Positions 30,771 to 42,714 are shown, numbered from the stretch's first letter. The stretch is 64,000 bases of DNA from Torymus aiolomorphi (GCA_036365515.1 CM070874.1:94281842-94345841), one strand, 5' to 3'. Made by a program: numbers and translations. Notes: a model not told the origin generated them from the sequence alone.

Positions 30771-31067
30771 GGTACAGAGGGAGAGAGAGAGGGGGGAGAA
30801 AGAGAGGGTGGGAGAGTTTAGTAATTAATGTTTGTTAAGTATAAAACTATGTAGAATAGTAACCAAACTTATTCTTGCCTATAAGTTTTTACTTTTATAA
30901 AAAAATTTTTTAGAGAGATTTCACAACTTTTTAAGAATAAAATTACATTATAAATAATGTTTGTTAAGTATATAAAACAGAGGGTACAGAGGGAGAGAGA
31001 GGGGGGAAGAAAGAGAGGGTGGGAGAGTTTAGTAAATAATGTTTGTTAAGTATAAAACTATGTAGAT
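30771..31067 (+). repeat. Duplicated GA-rich block
   Basis: An 85-bp segment with GAGAGAGAGGGGGG and TTAATGTTTGTTAAG is present twice, about 212 bp apart. It lies inside Polinton copy 2, between the left TIR and the 477-bp array. Confidence 0.8.
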
Positions 31068-31124
31068 TTTTATTACACAAAATATTTTATTAGACTTTTT
31101 AACAATACAATAATATATTTTTAT

Positions 31125-32445
31125 CTGGCAGATAACTACGTTATTTGTTATTGGAGAGTTTCCAACAATCCCTCAAGAAAAGGTCAAACAACATTAGCTT
31201 TGAAATGTATCGGGCAGATCACTACGTTATTTGTTGTTAGAGAGTTTCCAACAATCCCTCGAGAAAAGCACAGGCTGAGCTTGTTCCATAAGTCTTCAAA
31301 AAACTTCACCAGCTCTAATTAGATTTTCAACTAGATAGATGATCTCTTCTATTAAAATGACAATTTTCTTATTTTATTTTGAAGAACTAATTTTTAAAAA
31401 CTTGTGTTATAATCAAACTAATTCTTTCATTTTCATAATACTTCTTTCGCACTTTCTGTGCAATACCATCTAAAACATCTTAGTTGTAGCTCCCAACAGC
31501 TTTTGTCACATTTTGAAGATGTATTGAATGTATACGAATTGGGGAATGAAATCAGGATATTTCTACATTATTTTCTTGTAGGTCACGCTTGTAGATTTAC
31601 ATTTCTTCAGGCAGTTGTTTATAATATGCAGAAGTAGGTTTTTCTACCACCAACATATAGTCAAACAACATTAGCTTTGAAATGTATCAGGCAGATCACT
31701 ACGTTATTTGTTGTTAGAGAGTTTCCAACAATCCCTCGAGAAAAGCACAGGTTGAGCTTGTTCCATGAGTCTTCAAAAAACTTTACCAGCTCTAATATGA
31801 TCTCCAACTAGATAGATGATTTCTCCTTCTAAAATCACAATTTACTTTTTTTTATTTTGCAGAACTAATTTTTAAAAACTTGTATTCTAATCAAACTAAT
31901 TCATTCATTTTTATAATACTTTTTTCGCACTTTCTGTGCAATACCGTCTAAAACATCTTAGTTGTAGCTCCCAACAGCTTTTGTCACATTTTGAAGATCT
32001 ATTGAATGTATACGAATTGGAGAATGAAATCAGGATATTTCTACATTATTTTCTTATAGATGACACTTGTAGATTTCCATTTCCTCAGACAGTTGTATAA
32101 TATGCAAAAGTAGGTTTTTCTATCACCAACATATGGCCAAACAACATTAGCTTTGCAATGTATAGGGCATATCACTACGTTATTTGTTATTATAGAGTTT
32201 CCAACAATCCCTCCAAAAAAATCATAGGCTGAGCTTGTTACATGAATCTTCAAAAAACTTCACCAGCTCTAATATTATTTCCAACTAGGTAGATGATCCC
32301 TTCTATTAAAATCACAATTTTCTAATTTTATTTTGAAGAACTAATTTTTGAAAACTTGTATTCTAATAAAACTAATTTCTTTTATATTCATAATACTTTT
32401 TTTGCACTTCCTGTGCAATACAGTCAAAACATCTTAGTTGTAGGT
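31125..32445 (+). repeat. 477-bp tandem array, about 2.7 copies
   Basis: Unit starts (CAAACAACATTAGCTTTG) lie at 31184, 31661 and 32137, that is 477 and 476 bp apart. The first partial unit begins at about 31125. The units are AT-rich and non-coding, with an internal repeat of TCCAACAATCCCTC. The array lies inside Polinton copy 2. Confidence 0.9.
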
Positions 32446-33357
32446 TAATGTCACTACTTAATGTCACTATTATTAAAATTCATGGTATAATCCATTCTTT
32501 GACGCATTGATATGCAATGAACTTCATCAATTTTTAGTGTGTTTTTATGTTTCTTATTACATCGTTCTTATGCATTCTACACAGATACAATAACACTGAC
32601 ATTCAATAATTATAAAATTCTAAGATTCTTGCACTTCTAGATCCGACAGATGGACGTAATCGCCTTCATAGCTAAAGTCACAGGTCCTGGGCCAATTTTG
32701 GACGAGTTGCCTTTGGAAGAATTGCTAATTTATCTTTAGAAATCATAGGGCCAGTAAAGCATTGATAATTGAAACACTATGAAGTAGAACGAGGCTCTGC
32801 TAGTGGGATATCTGCCACATTATTTCTGCCTCTACTACAGGAGGTTGCGTGCTTTGACAGACTTGAACGTAATCTTTTGATGGCTGTAATGCATAATAAT
32901 ATGATAACACAATCTAACAAGAAAAATTTACACAAGTATGCACATGTATGCATATATTATTATACTCTTAGTATATATGTAATAAAATATCAAACTCACT
33001 ATTTCCGGGTTTTAATAATTGAACATCCTCCTTATTTTAAATGTTGTCAGCTATCACAAATGCTTCACAAATTTTTTTAGAAGATTATGATTTTTACTTC
33101 CGGAAACATTTTTAAACCAAGAACGTGTAAATAGTGCTAATACTCTGTAATATAAAAAAAGATTTCACAAAGTAACAAGAACTTTTAGATTTTATATTAA
33201 AATAAGATAATTTCTAATAAAAGTTTGCTACTTATCTGAATCCCTTCCAATTTGTTGAGATATATTCTAGCTACAAGCTACAACCTACTCATACAAAATG
33301 AAAAACAAAAACTAGATAGAGTAGAGGTTATGTTATAATAAAAACATATACTGTAAA

Positions 33358-33360
<3 letters not shown>
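32446..33360. other. Unassigned interior of Polinton copy 2
   Basis: AT-rich DNA. An ORF of 103 codons at 32769-33080 has no recognisable domain. A less AT-rich stretch at about 32640-32890 is the only candidate for a former gene. I assign nothing. Confidence 0.35.
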
Positions 33361-33436
<76 letters not shown>

Positions 33437-33531
33437 CTCGTGTCTTTTTCTACTATATATTAATTATTATTATTATCACACTCCTTCACTTTTGATGGTT
33501 CTGTGTGTGTGTGTGTGTGTGCGTGTGTGTG

Positions 33532-33583
<52 letters not shown>

Positions 33584-33615
33584 TGTGTGTGTGTGTGTGT
33601 GTGTGTGTACTTTCT
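33361..33615. repeat. CT and GT/GC microsatellites
   Basis: A pure (CT)n run spans about 33361-33432. A (GT)n/(GCGT)n run spans about 33502-33608. The Cys/Val-rich and Ala/Cys-rich ORFs that cross the second run are artefacts of the repeat. Confidence 0.95.
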
Positions 33616-34052
33616 CTCACAGAGCTGTGGACTGTGGAGAAGTATAGCTATATATATGGTCGGAACAAAACAGCTGATCGAGTAGGTCTGAAAGAAAGCG
33701 CAAAGGAAAATAAATCTGCCCTCGAAGCCCTCGAATTTTTTAATACTAGCGTTAATCAGCGCGCTACGCGCGCCACTGTTTCGTCTTTTGTTTCTCTCCT
33801 TTCGAGATTCGAGACGGACTCAATTATTCGAGATTTCGAGATCGTTCGAGGGCAAAATAGATTCTCTCGAATGCTCAATTTATATAAGGGATCAATATAA
33901 CTTGAAAACGGCGGCATATTTTTAATTGAAATTTTTTATACTTGTAGTATATCAAAGCAGCTATCCGTTGATATATTCATGTATATTAAAAAAACGTAAT
34001 TGAAAGGCGTAAAAAATTAGTAAAATTCTCGCGTACCCATTTCAATGTATAT
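33616..34052. other. Unassigned DNA before the PolB remnant
   Basis: It includes a short CpG-containing piece at 33680-33860 with no recognised protein in any frame, then AT-rich sequence. Confidence 0.35.
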
Positions 34053-34360
34053 GAAGCACGGTCGTCCCTCAGGCTTTTTCTACATGGGTCTGAAGTTTGC
34101 ATCGTTGGAATGCAACGAAATAATTTTTTGCAATTGCTCAAAGTTATTAAACAATGGAAATTTTATCCAAACCTTTGTTATAAAGCTATTTTATACTATA
34201 AAACCCTAAATCTACACACAAACTTAATATTAATTAGTATAAACTTGAAGTAAAATGAATTATTTTTTTATTTCGTTGCGCCCCAACGTTGCAAACTTCA
34301 GACCCATTTTTCTACATTGGACAGATACTTGCCTTCGGAGCGCTCCCGCTCTCCTTGATT
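34053..34360 (-). repeat. Repeat J with a nested MITE
   Basis: The outer parts (34053-34085 and 34307-34360) match the short copy at 35226-35297 in inverted orientation, including GGAGCGCTCC-type palindromic sequence. The short copy lacks the MITE and so serves as an empty site. Confidence 0.7.
34086..34306. mobile_element. 221-bp MITE with an 11-bp target duplication
   Basis: Terminal inverted repeats of about 38 bp begin GGGTCTGAAGTTTGCA. The sequence TTTTTCTACAT is present at both sides (34075-34085 and 34307-34317), an 11-bp duplication. An 8-11 bp size suggests a Mutator- or hAT-related origin. No coding capacity. Confidence 0.8.
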
Positions 34361-34739
34361 TTTAAAGTTTAAAAATTTTAATAGTAAAGAAAAGGTACCA
34401 TTTACAATCTACGCCGATTTCGATTCTATTTTAAAACATGTAGAAGATGAAAATATTTATCAAAAACATGAGGCATTCAGTATTGAATATTGTTTCAAGT
34501 GTAGTTATGATGATACTATCATATTATCACAGCTATAGAGGACCCGATCCAGCTAAATGGTTTGTTCAAGAATTGAAAGAAATATCTCAAAATGCCGAGA
34601 CTGTTTTTTGGTGTCCTACACCTATGGACACTTTAACACAGGAAGAAGAGTTGGCTTTTCAAAAAGCAGCACTTTGTCACATTTGTGAGAAATCTTTAGG
34701 CAAGAAATGTATTCGAGACTATTGTCACCCTACTCGCAG

Positions 34740-34830
34740 GTAAAAATAATTTTTTATTATTAATTTTACAAATATTATATTAATATTACATTAATATAAT
34801 TAATTGTAAATTATAATATCTATATTTCAG
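34740..34830 (+). other. Intron in PolB of Polinton copy 2
   Basis: The borders are GTAAAAAT and ATATTTCAG, length 91 bp, interrupting an Arg codon after two bases. The coding sense continues directly on both sides (CHPTR before, RYRGPAHEEC after), which is strong evidence for a true spliceosomal intron. Confidence 0.8.
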
Positions 34831-35225
34831 ATATCGAGGTCCAGCTCATGAAGAGTGTAATTTAAATTATAAAGATTCTTATACAATTCCAGTTATTTTT
34901 CGTAACTTCACTGAATATGATTCATATTTCTTAATCAGAGCGGTGGCTCATGTTTTTCCAGGACAAATAAATCTCTTGCCACTTAATAAAAAACGTTTCA
35001 TTTCATTCACCAAGCATATTGATGATGGCAGTCACATAAAGTTTAAATTTATCGATTCGTTTCGATTTATGGCAACATCTCTAGATAAATTATCTTCTTA
35101 CCTAGAGCAAACAGATATTCTCAAAGCAGAGTTTTTCAAGGAAGCATTGCTCACTGATGAGCAGTTTCAACTGTTGCGAAGAAAAGTTATATTTCCATAC
35201 GATTATGTAGACTCTGAAGAAAAAT

Positions 35226-35297
35226 CAAGGAGCGCGGGAGCGCTCCGAAGGCAAGTATAGAAGAAGCCTAAAGGAGCGACCCGTGCTACATTAAATG
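35226..35297 (+). repeat. Repeat J, short copy inside PolB
   Basis: About 72 bp interrupt the PolB reading after DYVDSEEK; coding sense resumes at about 35304 (PSKEDFYSRLND). The segment matches 34053-34360 inverted, without the MITE. Confidence 0.7.
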
Positions 35298-35412
35298 TAA
35301 CAACTACCATCAAAAGAAGATTTTTATAGCCGTTTGAATGATTGCCCCATAGCTGATGAAGATTATGAGCATGCTAAACTTGTATGGAGAAAATTTAATA
35401 TTCATAATTTAG

Positions 35413-35509
35413 GTTAGTATACTTTATATAGTTAAGAAGTTTACATTTTCTTATTTCTTTTTTCTTATACACTAAAGCAGTTTTCAAAAATTTTTATTTG
35501 ATGTTTTAG
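35413..35509 (+). other. Second intron in PolB of Polinton copy 2
   Basis: The borders are GTTAGTAT and ATGTTTTAG, length 97 bp. Coding sense (KFNIHNLG before, YSDLYLKTDVLLL after) continues in phase except for one TAA codon right after the acceptor, at a place where relatives have Glu. Confidence 0.65.
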
Positions 35510-35921
35510 GTTAATATTCAGATCTCTATTTAAAGACTGATGTGTTACTTCTCACAGAAGTATTTGAAAATTTTCAGAATAACTGCCTTAAACCTTACGG
35601 CTTAGATCCTGCTCATGATTATACAGCAACCGGCTTAACATGGGATGCAATGCTCAAGCATACAAAAGTAGAATTAGAATTGCTCACCGACATAGATAAA
35701 GTAATGTTCTTAGAGCGTGGCATAAGAGGCGGTATTAGTCAATGTTGCAATCGTTATGCCCAAGCTAATAATAAATATATGGCTAACGGTTATGAAAAAC
35801 ATAAAGATATCAATTATTTAATGTATTATCATGTAAACAATTTGTATGGCTGGGCAATGCAACAATATTTACCATATGGTCGTTTCAAATGGATGAAAAG
35901 GGCTGATATCGTCGCGCGGTA

Positions 35922-36425
35922 CGAAGAAAAGCCAACTTGGAAGTTACAGGCGAAGAAAAGCCAAAAAAGCGTCTAAGACGAAGAAAAGCCAGTTTGGGTC
36001 CTCCTAGACGAAGAAAAGCCAGTTTGCGTCCTCCCAGACGAAGAAAAGCCAGTTTGATTTGTCTCAGATGAAAAAAAGCCAGTTTGCGCCGTTCCTGCGG
36101 AGGAAAAATCCCCCGACTGACTGCATCTAATCAATTACTAGTTATCTTATTATCTTGAGTGATCATCTTTTTATCTTTTTAAAAAGATTTTTAATCTTTT
36201 TGATTATCTTTTTATCTTTATATTATCTTATCATCTGAAAGTTATCTATAAGATGCCATCTAAATGTTGCTTTCGTTTGTGAAGTCAAACTGGCTTTTCT
36301 TCGTCTGGGAGGGCGCAAACTGGCTTTTCTTCGTCTGGGAGGACCAAAACTGGCTTTTCTTCGTCTTAGACGCGATTTTGGCTTTTCTTCGCCTGTAACT
36401 TCCAAGTTGACTTTTCTTTATAAAT
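35922..36425. repeat. Foldback element made of about 30-bp GAAGAAAAGCC repeats
   Basis: The left arm (35922-36080) has six to seven imperfect repeats of a unit with GAAGAAAAGCCAGTTTG. The right arm (36285-36425) has about five in inverted orientation. An AT-rich loop lies between them. The element interrupts PolB between KWMKRADIV and a resuming DSPVDYILEV segment. The ORF that reads RRRKASL repeats on the minus strand comes from the array and is not a gene. Confidence 0.8.
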
Positions 36426-37340
36426 ATATAAGATGATTCACCGGTGGATTACATACTTGAAGTAAACATAGAGTATCCAGAGCATCTTCATGATGAACAT
36501 CAAAACTTACCTCTATGTTGCGAGCATAAAAAACCTTATGGCATCTCAAAACAAAGCTTATGACTACACATTAGACTCTAAAGAACGATATATACTACAT
36601 TATCGTAGTTTAAAGCAAGCTTTATATAATGGATTAAAACTCACACGAATCTATAGAGTTTTACAATTTAATCAAAAACTATGGCTCAAAACTTATATCG
36701 ACTTAAATACTAATATGAGAATAAAAGCTAGAAGTGAATTTGAAAAAAATTTGTACAAATTAATGAATAATGCTGTTTTTGGTAAAACCATGGAAGATGT
36801 TAGAAAGCGAGTAGACATTAAGCTTGTAAATAGGCGGGATGGAAGATATGGTGCTCAAGCGCTTATTGCACAACCAAACTTTCATAGTAGCTGTATTATA
36901 GAAGAAAATCTTGCAGCCATACAACTTTAAAAAATGGATGTTTATTTAAATAAACCAATTTATGTTGGACTTTGTGTCCTTGACATATCGAAAACTTTAG
37001 TATACGATTTTCATTATAATTGTATGAAAAAGCAGCTCGCTAACAAATGTAAATTACTTTATACTGATACTGATAGCTTAATATATGAAATACGTAATGT
37101 AGACATATATGAAATGATGAAGCGTGATATGCACAAGTTTGATACTTCAGATTATCCTCTAGACAATCAGTTTGGAATTGTTCCTGCTAATAAGAAGGTA
37201 GTCGGTTTAATGAAAGATGAATATAATGGACGTGTTATGACAGAATTTGTTGGTTTACGTAGTAAGATGTATAGTGTGCGTGTAGATGGTGAAGACAAAA
37301 TAAAAAAAGTCAAAGGAATAAAAACTGACGTGGTAAAGTA

Positions 37341-37494
37341 GTATATTACGATACGTGTGACTAAAGTAGCTCATTTTTGCACGGCGTGAGGTTAGTACCC
37401 GAGCGCAGCGAGTGTGATAAACACGGTGCAAAAAAGGACTACTTTGGGCACGGATAGGCGTGACTAAAGTGCGGACTTAGGTCACACCGTGCTA
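37341..37494. mobile_element. Element E (short MITE) inside PolB
   Basis: A 154-bp insertion follows KGIKTDVVK of PolB; coding resumes with a TITFNDYIECL-like segment at about 37500. A 7-bp near-duplication (TAAAGTA and TAAAATA) flanks it. Sequences related to its ends (TTTATAGCACG and CCTAAGTCC) occur at 43895-43931 and 51815-51858, at the borders of the larger element F. Confidence 0.7.
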
Positions 37495-37701
37495 TAAAAT
37501 ACCATTACATTCAACGATTACATTGAATGTTTGAGAAATCTGTCAACACATTGTAGAGAACAATGCACTATCCAGTCCAAAAAACATAATATATATCATC
37601 AAACAAAAAAAATAGCTTTAAGCCCGTATGATGATAAACGCTACTTAATTCCTGGTAAAAGAGATACTTTACCTTGGGGACACTGCAAAATAAATACATA
37701 A

Positions 37702-38009
37702 AAATTAAATGTATATTAAGGTTGTATAAATAAAGTCATTCATAATACAAAAGTAAAAATTAGGCAAACTATGCCAAGACAATGCAATTATTATTAATTC
37801 ATTATCTAACAATCAACGTAACTTTTGCAAACTATAAAAATCTTTCCAAAATTTTTTTATGAAAACAAATGATTTTTTTAACAATAATTATTTTGAAAGA
37901 TCTACAGAATCTATGGAAAATGTTTCTTTTAAAAAGAAAGCCTTAACATCTTTTTCTCGAAAATATATTTGATTTATCATTTATCTAAAACTAATTTAAA
38001 GTAGAAATC
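37702..38009. other. AT-rich spacer between PolB and the right TIR
   Basis: No ORF of interest and no repeat shared with the rest of the window. Confidence 0.4.
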
Positions 38010-38787
38010 AGAAAACTTTCTACGAAAGTATAAAATAAGGCAAGTATGAGTTTTTTCTGTATAATTTATAAAATAATAATCTTTATGATTTTGTAAAAAA
38101 ATCAAATAAATACTAGCGAAAAAGTCTTTTACTTCTTCGAGCCAATATATGCTTAACAAATTGTATTTAAGTACATTCACATTGTTCACAGCTGCAAATT
38201 AAACAACCGAAAGTTGTGATATAAATTATCGATAGTCAAGTAATGCAAACAATTCTGCAAAATAACTGTATAATGACTGTTCTCAGAAATGTATTCAAAT
38301 TTGTTCATTCTTCTATACAAATTAAACACAAGAAAGTACTGAAATCAATTTATTGTAGTCAAGTATCCGTAAGTTAACTTGACTGACATAATAGAACTTT
38401 TCGTAACTCGGGTGTAAAATTATATTTTACGTCCACGTTGTGATAATGAGCTCGAGCGCTACAGCAAAGTTGGCTTCAGGGATTATTTATTACATAAGAG
38501 TGTAAAATCTTACACCCGTCGTACGAACATGATTTTTCATCGTCGTGCGAGCACAATCTATCTCCATAAAACTTTTTTCTTGTAAACATATTGTAGACCC
38601 TTTACGAAACGATGGTACATAGTTACCATCCCTATTTTCCCTTATTCTTTCTCAATTTTGAACTTTCTATAGTATAACATTACGCATCTTGGGAGGACAA
38701 GAGAAGTCTAGAGCTCCTCTATAGCAGGGGTGGTCCTCCCATATACATACTTGGCGAACCCGACGGTTTGCAGTTTACAGGTGGACT
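38010..38787 (-). repeat. Right TIR of Polinton copy 2
   Basis: This is the inverted partner of 29772-30573; it ends GACGGTTTGCAGTTTACAGG and then ACT at 38787. Confidence 0.85.
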
Positions 38788-38799
38788 ATTCCCAAGATG

Positions 38800-39390
38800 C
38801 GATTTGTAACTTTCACTACAAAAATACCAATTTTCACTATAAATTTTAGTCATTTTCATGAAAATTTGAATCTGTCCCACGGTTATTATAGAAAATTGTA
38901 ATTTCTCCTACACAATTTTTCTCAGTGTATATACAGAGAAAAATGTAGAATATCTTGAGCAATCCAAACTCCAGAATGTATGTTACCAAACCAGTATCGC
39001 TGTGGCCAAATGCTTCATAAAAATGTTTATAGCAGCAACACTTCACACAACTCATAAATTCCTCGCAGTGCATAACTGTTTCGACTTCAGAAAATAAAAT
39101 GTCAATTAGTAAGTTACAAAATCATAGCAATTTATACTATAAATTGTAGTAATATTTATGAAAATTCGAGTGTCACAGGGTTACTATAGGAAATAGTAAT
39201 TTTTCCTGCACAATTTTTCTCCGTGTATATACAAAGATAAATGTAGAATCTGTTGAGCAATCCAAACTCCAGAATGCATGTTACCAAACCAGTGTTGCTA
39301 TGGCCAAATGCTTCATACAAATCTATCTTCATACAAGTCTATAGCAGCTACATTTCACACGACTCATAAATTCATTGCAGTGCATAACGT
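38800..39390 (+). repeat. 298-bp direct duplication
   Basis: Two tandem copies of an AT-rich unit; for example AATCCAAACTCCAGAATG occurs at 38961 and 39259. Each unit contains a CATTTCACACGACTC-like segment and a CAGTGTATATAC-like palindrome. Non-coding. Confidence 0.85.
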
Positions 39391-39810
39391 AAAAGTACCC
39401 ATTATGAAACATCGCTCAAATCGTAACCCCTTCATGGAACAGTTTGAAATATAATAAAATAAAGTCTATTAATGATACAGATAAACAATATCAAAATTTT
39501 ATCTGAATAGTGAAGGTTTATTATGTAATATGCAAAGAGATTCACATTTCTACATGATAATTATAATTTTAAAAAAATATATGACTGCGTGTATTCTTAG
39601 ATCGACTCAAATCTGTTGCTGTTGAAGTAAATGATGCTGGTTTCATACGTTTTATTTTATTAACTGTACCTATGCACTCCAACAATTCCAAATATCAATC
39701 TTTTTACAATATGCAGTTATTTACTCATAGATTAAAGTTTTACAGTAGTTTTTCTGCAACAGTAAAGATTTTCAATAAATATTTTAGTGTTTCATAATTG
39801 CCGCATACAA
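39391..39810. other. Unassigned AT-rich DNA
   Basis: No ORF or repeat that I can match. It forms the left flank of family A copy 2. Confidence 0.4.
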
Positions 39811-39985
39811 ACGAGCGTAGTCCGAGTTTATGGAACAGCCAAACGTGGCGTTCCAAGTTCGGGAACCTCTGTCTCTAAGCATGTCCCCTTTATGGAGCGC
39901 GTTTTCACTCAACAGTTATAAAGTTATTTATTATTTAAAATTATCTTGAGACGTGCGTGAACAATCATTAGAGTTTCCTGCATCA

Positions 39986-40460
39986 TTAGGCACGACCGCT
40001 GCTCGGGAGAGCCTTATAATTTCACCAGAGCGAAAATTGTCTGACTTCAAAAACTAATAATTTGATACAAGAAAAGTCTTTTCCAGTCAAAATGAGTGCG
40101 TTTTAAGCGTTTTCTGTGATGTATGTATGTCTGTACGCCCGTATGTACGCAAGTTCCTCGATTATCTCAATGAATTTTCAACCGATTCCATCGGGATCGC
40201 GGGAAAATACTCCTCTAATTATACCTAAGTCCTGGTTCTCAATTGAGATAGATCGATGAAAAATTAAAAAAATGCGAGCACAAAGAAATATTTCAAAATA
40301 TCAATTTTTAAGCTTAATGACTAGAAAAATTAATTTTAAGCTTATATCTACAGGTCTAACTGCTAAAACTAATTAAAATACACCTTTTATCTGTTGGACA
40401 CTTTTTTCTACGAGCAATATTTGCCAAGATAACTGCGAAAAACGGCAAAAAAGGTCAAAA
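39986..40460 (+). repeat. 5' head of the Helitron-like family, first copy
   Basis: It starts TTAGGCACGACCGC and has a short hairpin (AGGC...GCCT) in the first 33 bp. It is followed by about 440 bp with GTATGTATGTCTGTACG. Similar heads start at 41739/41759 and 42715. Confidence 0.8.
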
Positions 40461-41160
40461 ATGGGCGATTTTCGGCTATCACTTGACAGAATTTGATTTT
40501 ACACAAAAATGTTAAATACAAAAGTTGGAGATAATATTTAAACAAAACTTTTTCCTATTTATCACTTTTGTGTAAAATGAACTCCTGATAAGTTACACTT
40601 ATAAAAACGATTTTAAACGCCAAAATATACATAAAATGCACGATTTTCGGCTATAACTTGACAGGATTTGATTTTACACAAAAGTATTAAATACAAAAGT
40701 TTTAGATAATATTAAAACAAAACTTTTTCCTATTTAACATTTTTGTGTAAAATCAACTCCTAATGAGCTAATCCGATAAAAACGATTTTAAACGCCAAAA
40801 TATACATAAAATGGACGATTTTCGGCTATAACTTGACAGAATTTGATTTTACACAAAAATATTAAATACAAAAGTTGTACATAATATTAAAACAAATCTT
40901 TTTCCTATTTAACATTTTTGTGTAAAATCAACTCCTAATGAGCTAATCCGGTAAAAACGATTTTAAACGCTACAATATACATAAACTAGACAATTTTCCG
41001 CTATAACTTGACAGTATTTGATTTTACACAAAAATATTAAATATAAAAGTTGTAGATAATATTTAAACAAAACTTTTTTCTATTTAACATCGTCATGTAA
41101 AATCAATTTCTGACGAGTTAGACTTATAAAAACGATTTTAAGCGCTTAAATATACATAAC
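40461..41160 (+). repeat. 175-bp tandem array 1 (4 units)
   Basis: Units start near CGATTTTCGGCTAT at 40466, 40641, 40816 and 40991, exactly 175 bp apart. Each contains TTGATTTTACACAAAAATATT and its partial inverted partner TTTTGTGTAAAATCAA, so every unit can form a hairpin. AT-rich and non-coding. Confidence 0.9.
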
Positions 41161-41738
41161 TAGTGATTGGCGTACTAATAGTAACAATAATAATAAAACC
41201 AAATTCGCTGTATCTTTTGTAATTAAATGGATATTCCTAAAAACTCCAATTGAAACAACCTCTCTTATAATAACGTTATATAGTTCTAATGATTTACGAC
41301 GTAAGGAAAAAAATCTAATAATAAATTGATCGAAAATAAAATGCTGTAAAATGTTAATACATTAATGATTGTAAAACCGCTTCCTTCTGAATGAAAGTCG
41401 CTCTTAAATGACCTTTTATCAATTATTGCGATTGTTTTCATTATCAGATTATATAAAAATATCATAGAAAATTAAAGAATAGAATTGTACTCTATAATAA
41501 AAGAATGGTTCACGTGTATGTGTGCGTAAATAGAATTTTCTCTTTCCATCTTGATACGGTGGGCGCGCTGATAATCCGTGTGATATACATATGTATAAAG
41601 GTATCGACGATCGACTTGCGTAATATATCGACAACATTCAATCCTCCAAAATAACATTTTTGAATATGTAAGACATTGACTCTTTATTGTGAATGCGTCA
41701 GATAGCTTTTGCCAGCAGAATACTGATATCTGCAGTTT
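41161..41738. other. Spacer between array 1 and the second head
   Basis: AT-rich sequence without repeats I can match. Two short ORFs on the minus strand (41449-41657) show no domain. Confidence 0.4.
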
Positions 41739-42714
41739 TTAGGCACGACCGCTTCTCGTTAGGCACGACCGCTTCTCGGGAGAGCCTTATATTTTCGTCA
41801 GGGCGAAAATTGTAACACTTCAAATTCTGAAAATTTACAACATAAAAACTATTTTCCACCCAAAAGAAGTACATTTTAAGCGTTTTCAGAGATGTATGTA
41901 TGTCTGTACGTATGTATGTGATCAAGTAACCCGATTATCACAGCGAAATTTCGACGGATCCAAACGGGCTTTGGGGAATATACTCGTTTAATTATAAGTA
42001 ACTGATAGTTCTCTACCGAGCCAAATCGATCGACAAATAAAAAAACGCCAGAGCAAATAAAAATTTGAAAAAATCGATTTTTGAGCATACGGTGAACAAA
42101 ATTAAATTTAAGTCAAAAACAACTAATGCATCTGCTAAAACTAATTAAAAGACGTCTTTTTTACATTGAACATTTTTTTCTATGAACAATATTTAACAAT
42201 GTAATAGCGAAAAAATCGCTAAAATCATCAAAAATAGTCGTTTTTTTGCTATTACTTTACAGGATTTGAATTTACACAAAAATGTTAAATACAAAAGTTA
42301 TAGATAATATTGAAACAAAACTTTTTTCTATTCGACATTTTTTTGTACGATCAATACATGATGAGTTAAATCCAAAAAAACGGTTTTTAACGCCTAAATG
42401 TACATAAAATGGCTGATTTTCGTTTATAACTGAGCAGAATTTGACTTTACACAAAAATTTTAAATGTAAAAGTTATAGATAATATTAAAACAAAACTTTT
42501 TTATATTGAACATTTTTTGCTACGACCAATTCCTGACGAATTAAATCCAAAGAAACGATTTTTAACGCCTAAATATACCTAAAATCGCCGATTTTCGTTT
42601 ATAACGTAGCAGGATTTAATTTTATACAAACAAAAGTTATAGATAATATTTGTCCCATTTAACATTTTCATGTACAATCAGACCCAGACGAACTAAACTT
42701 ATAAAAACGATTTT
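41739..42714 (+). repeat. Second copy of the Helitron-like head with 175-bp units
   Basis: The 5' end is duplicated: TTAGGCACGACCGCTTCTCG occurs at 41739 and again at 41759. The rest of the head follows, then about three diverged 175-bp units (starts at about 42239, 42413 and 42588). It ends directly at the third head at 42715, so the copies are in tandem. Confidence 0.8.

Larger units (their letters stand above)
34384..37701 (+). pseudogene. Protein-primed DNA polymerase B of Polinton copy 2, intron-containing and broken
   Basis: From 34384 the exonuclease-like start (VPFTIYADFDSILKHVE) is followed by pieces in several phases. A Cys-rich middle comes next (CHICEKSLGKKCIRDYC), then FRFMATSLDKLSSYL, then the palm ([35 protein letters not shown], and DTDS in LLYTDTDSLIYEI), and the end RYLIPGKRDTLPWGHC. 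Two intron-like gaps have GT-AG borders (34740-34830 and 35413-35509). Breaks: a frameshift near 34500, an insertion at 35223-35303, a TAA just after the second intron, a foldback insertion at 35922-36425, a frameshift near 36530, a TAA at about 36929, and a MITE at 37341-37494. It is closely similar to the PolB tail at 7419-8450. Confidence 0.88.
29772..38787. mobile_element. Polinton copy 2, gutted, with about 0.8 kb TIRs
   Basis: The ends are inverted copies (29772-30573 and 38010-38787), starting with AGT as Polintons do. The only recognisable gene is a broken PolB (34384-37701), directed towards the right TIR. No capsid, protease, ATPase or integrase gene was found. Much of the interior consists of duplicated GA-rich DNA, a 477-bp tandem array and small insertions. 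I could not find a clear 6-bp target duplication at the ends. Confidence 0.75.

Noticed and set aside
33503..33900. Cys/Val- and Ala/Cys-rich ORFs of 60 and 131 codons
   Set aside because: They read through a GT/GCGT microsatellite; the non-repetitive tail has no recognisable domain.
36223..36405. 60-codon Arg/Lys-rich ORF with RRRKASL repeats (kinase-site-like)
   Set aside because: It is the translation of the foldback repeat array that interrupts PolB.
35977..36420. Regularly spaced repeats resembling a CRISPR array
   Set aside because: Spacers are not unique, the repeats occur in inverted arms, and the genome is eukaryotic.
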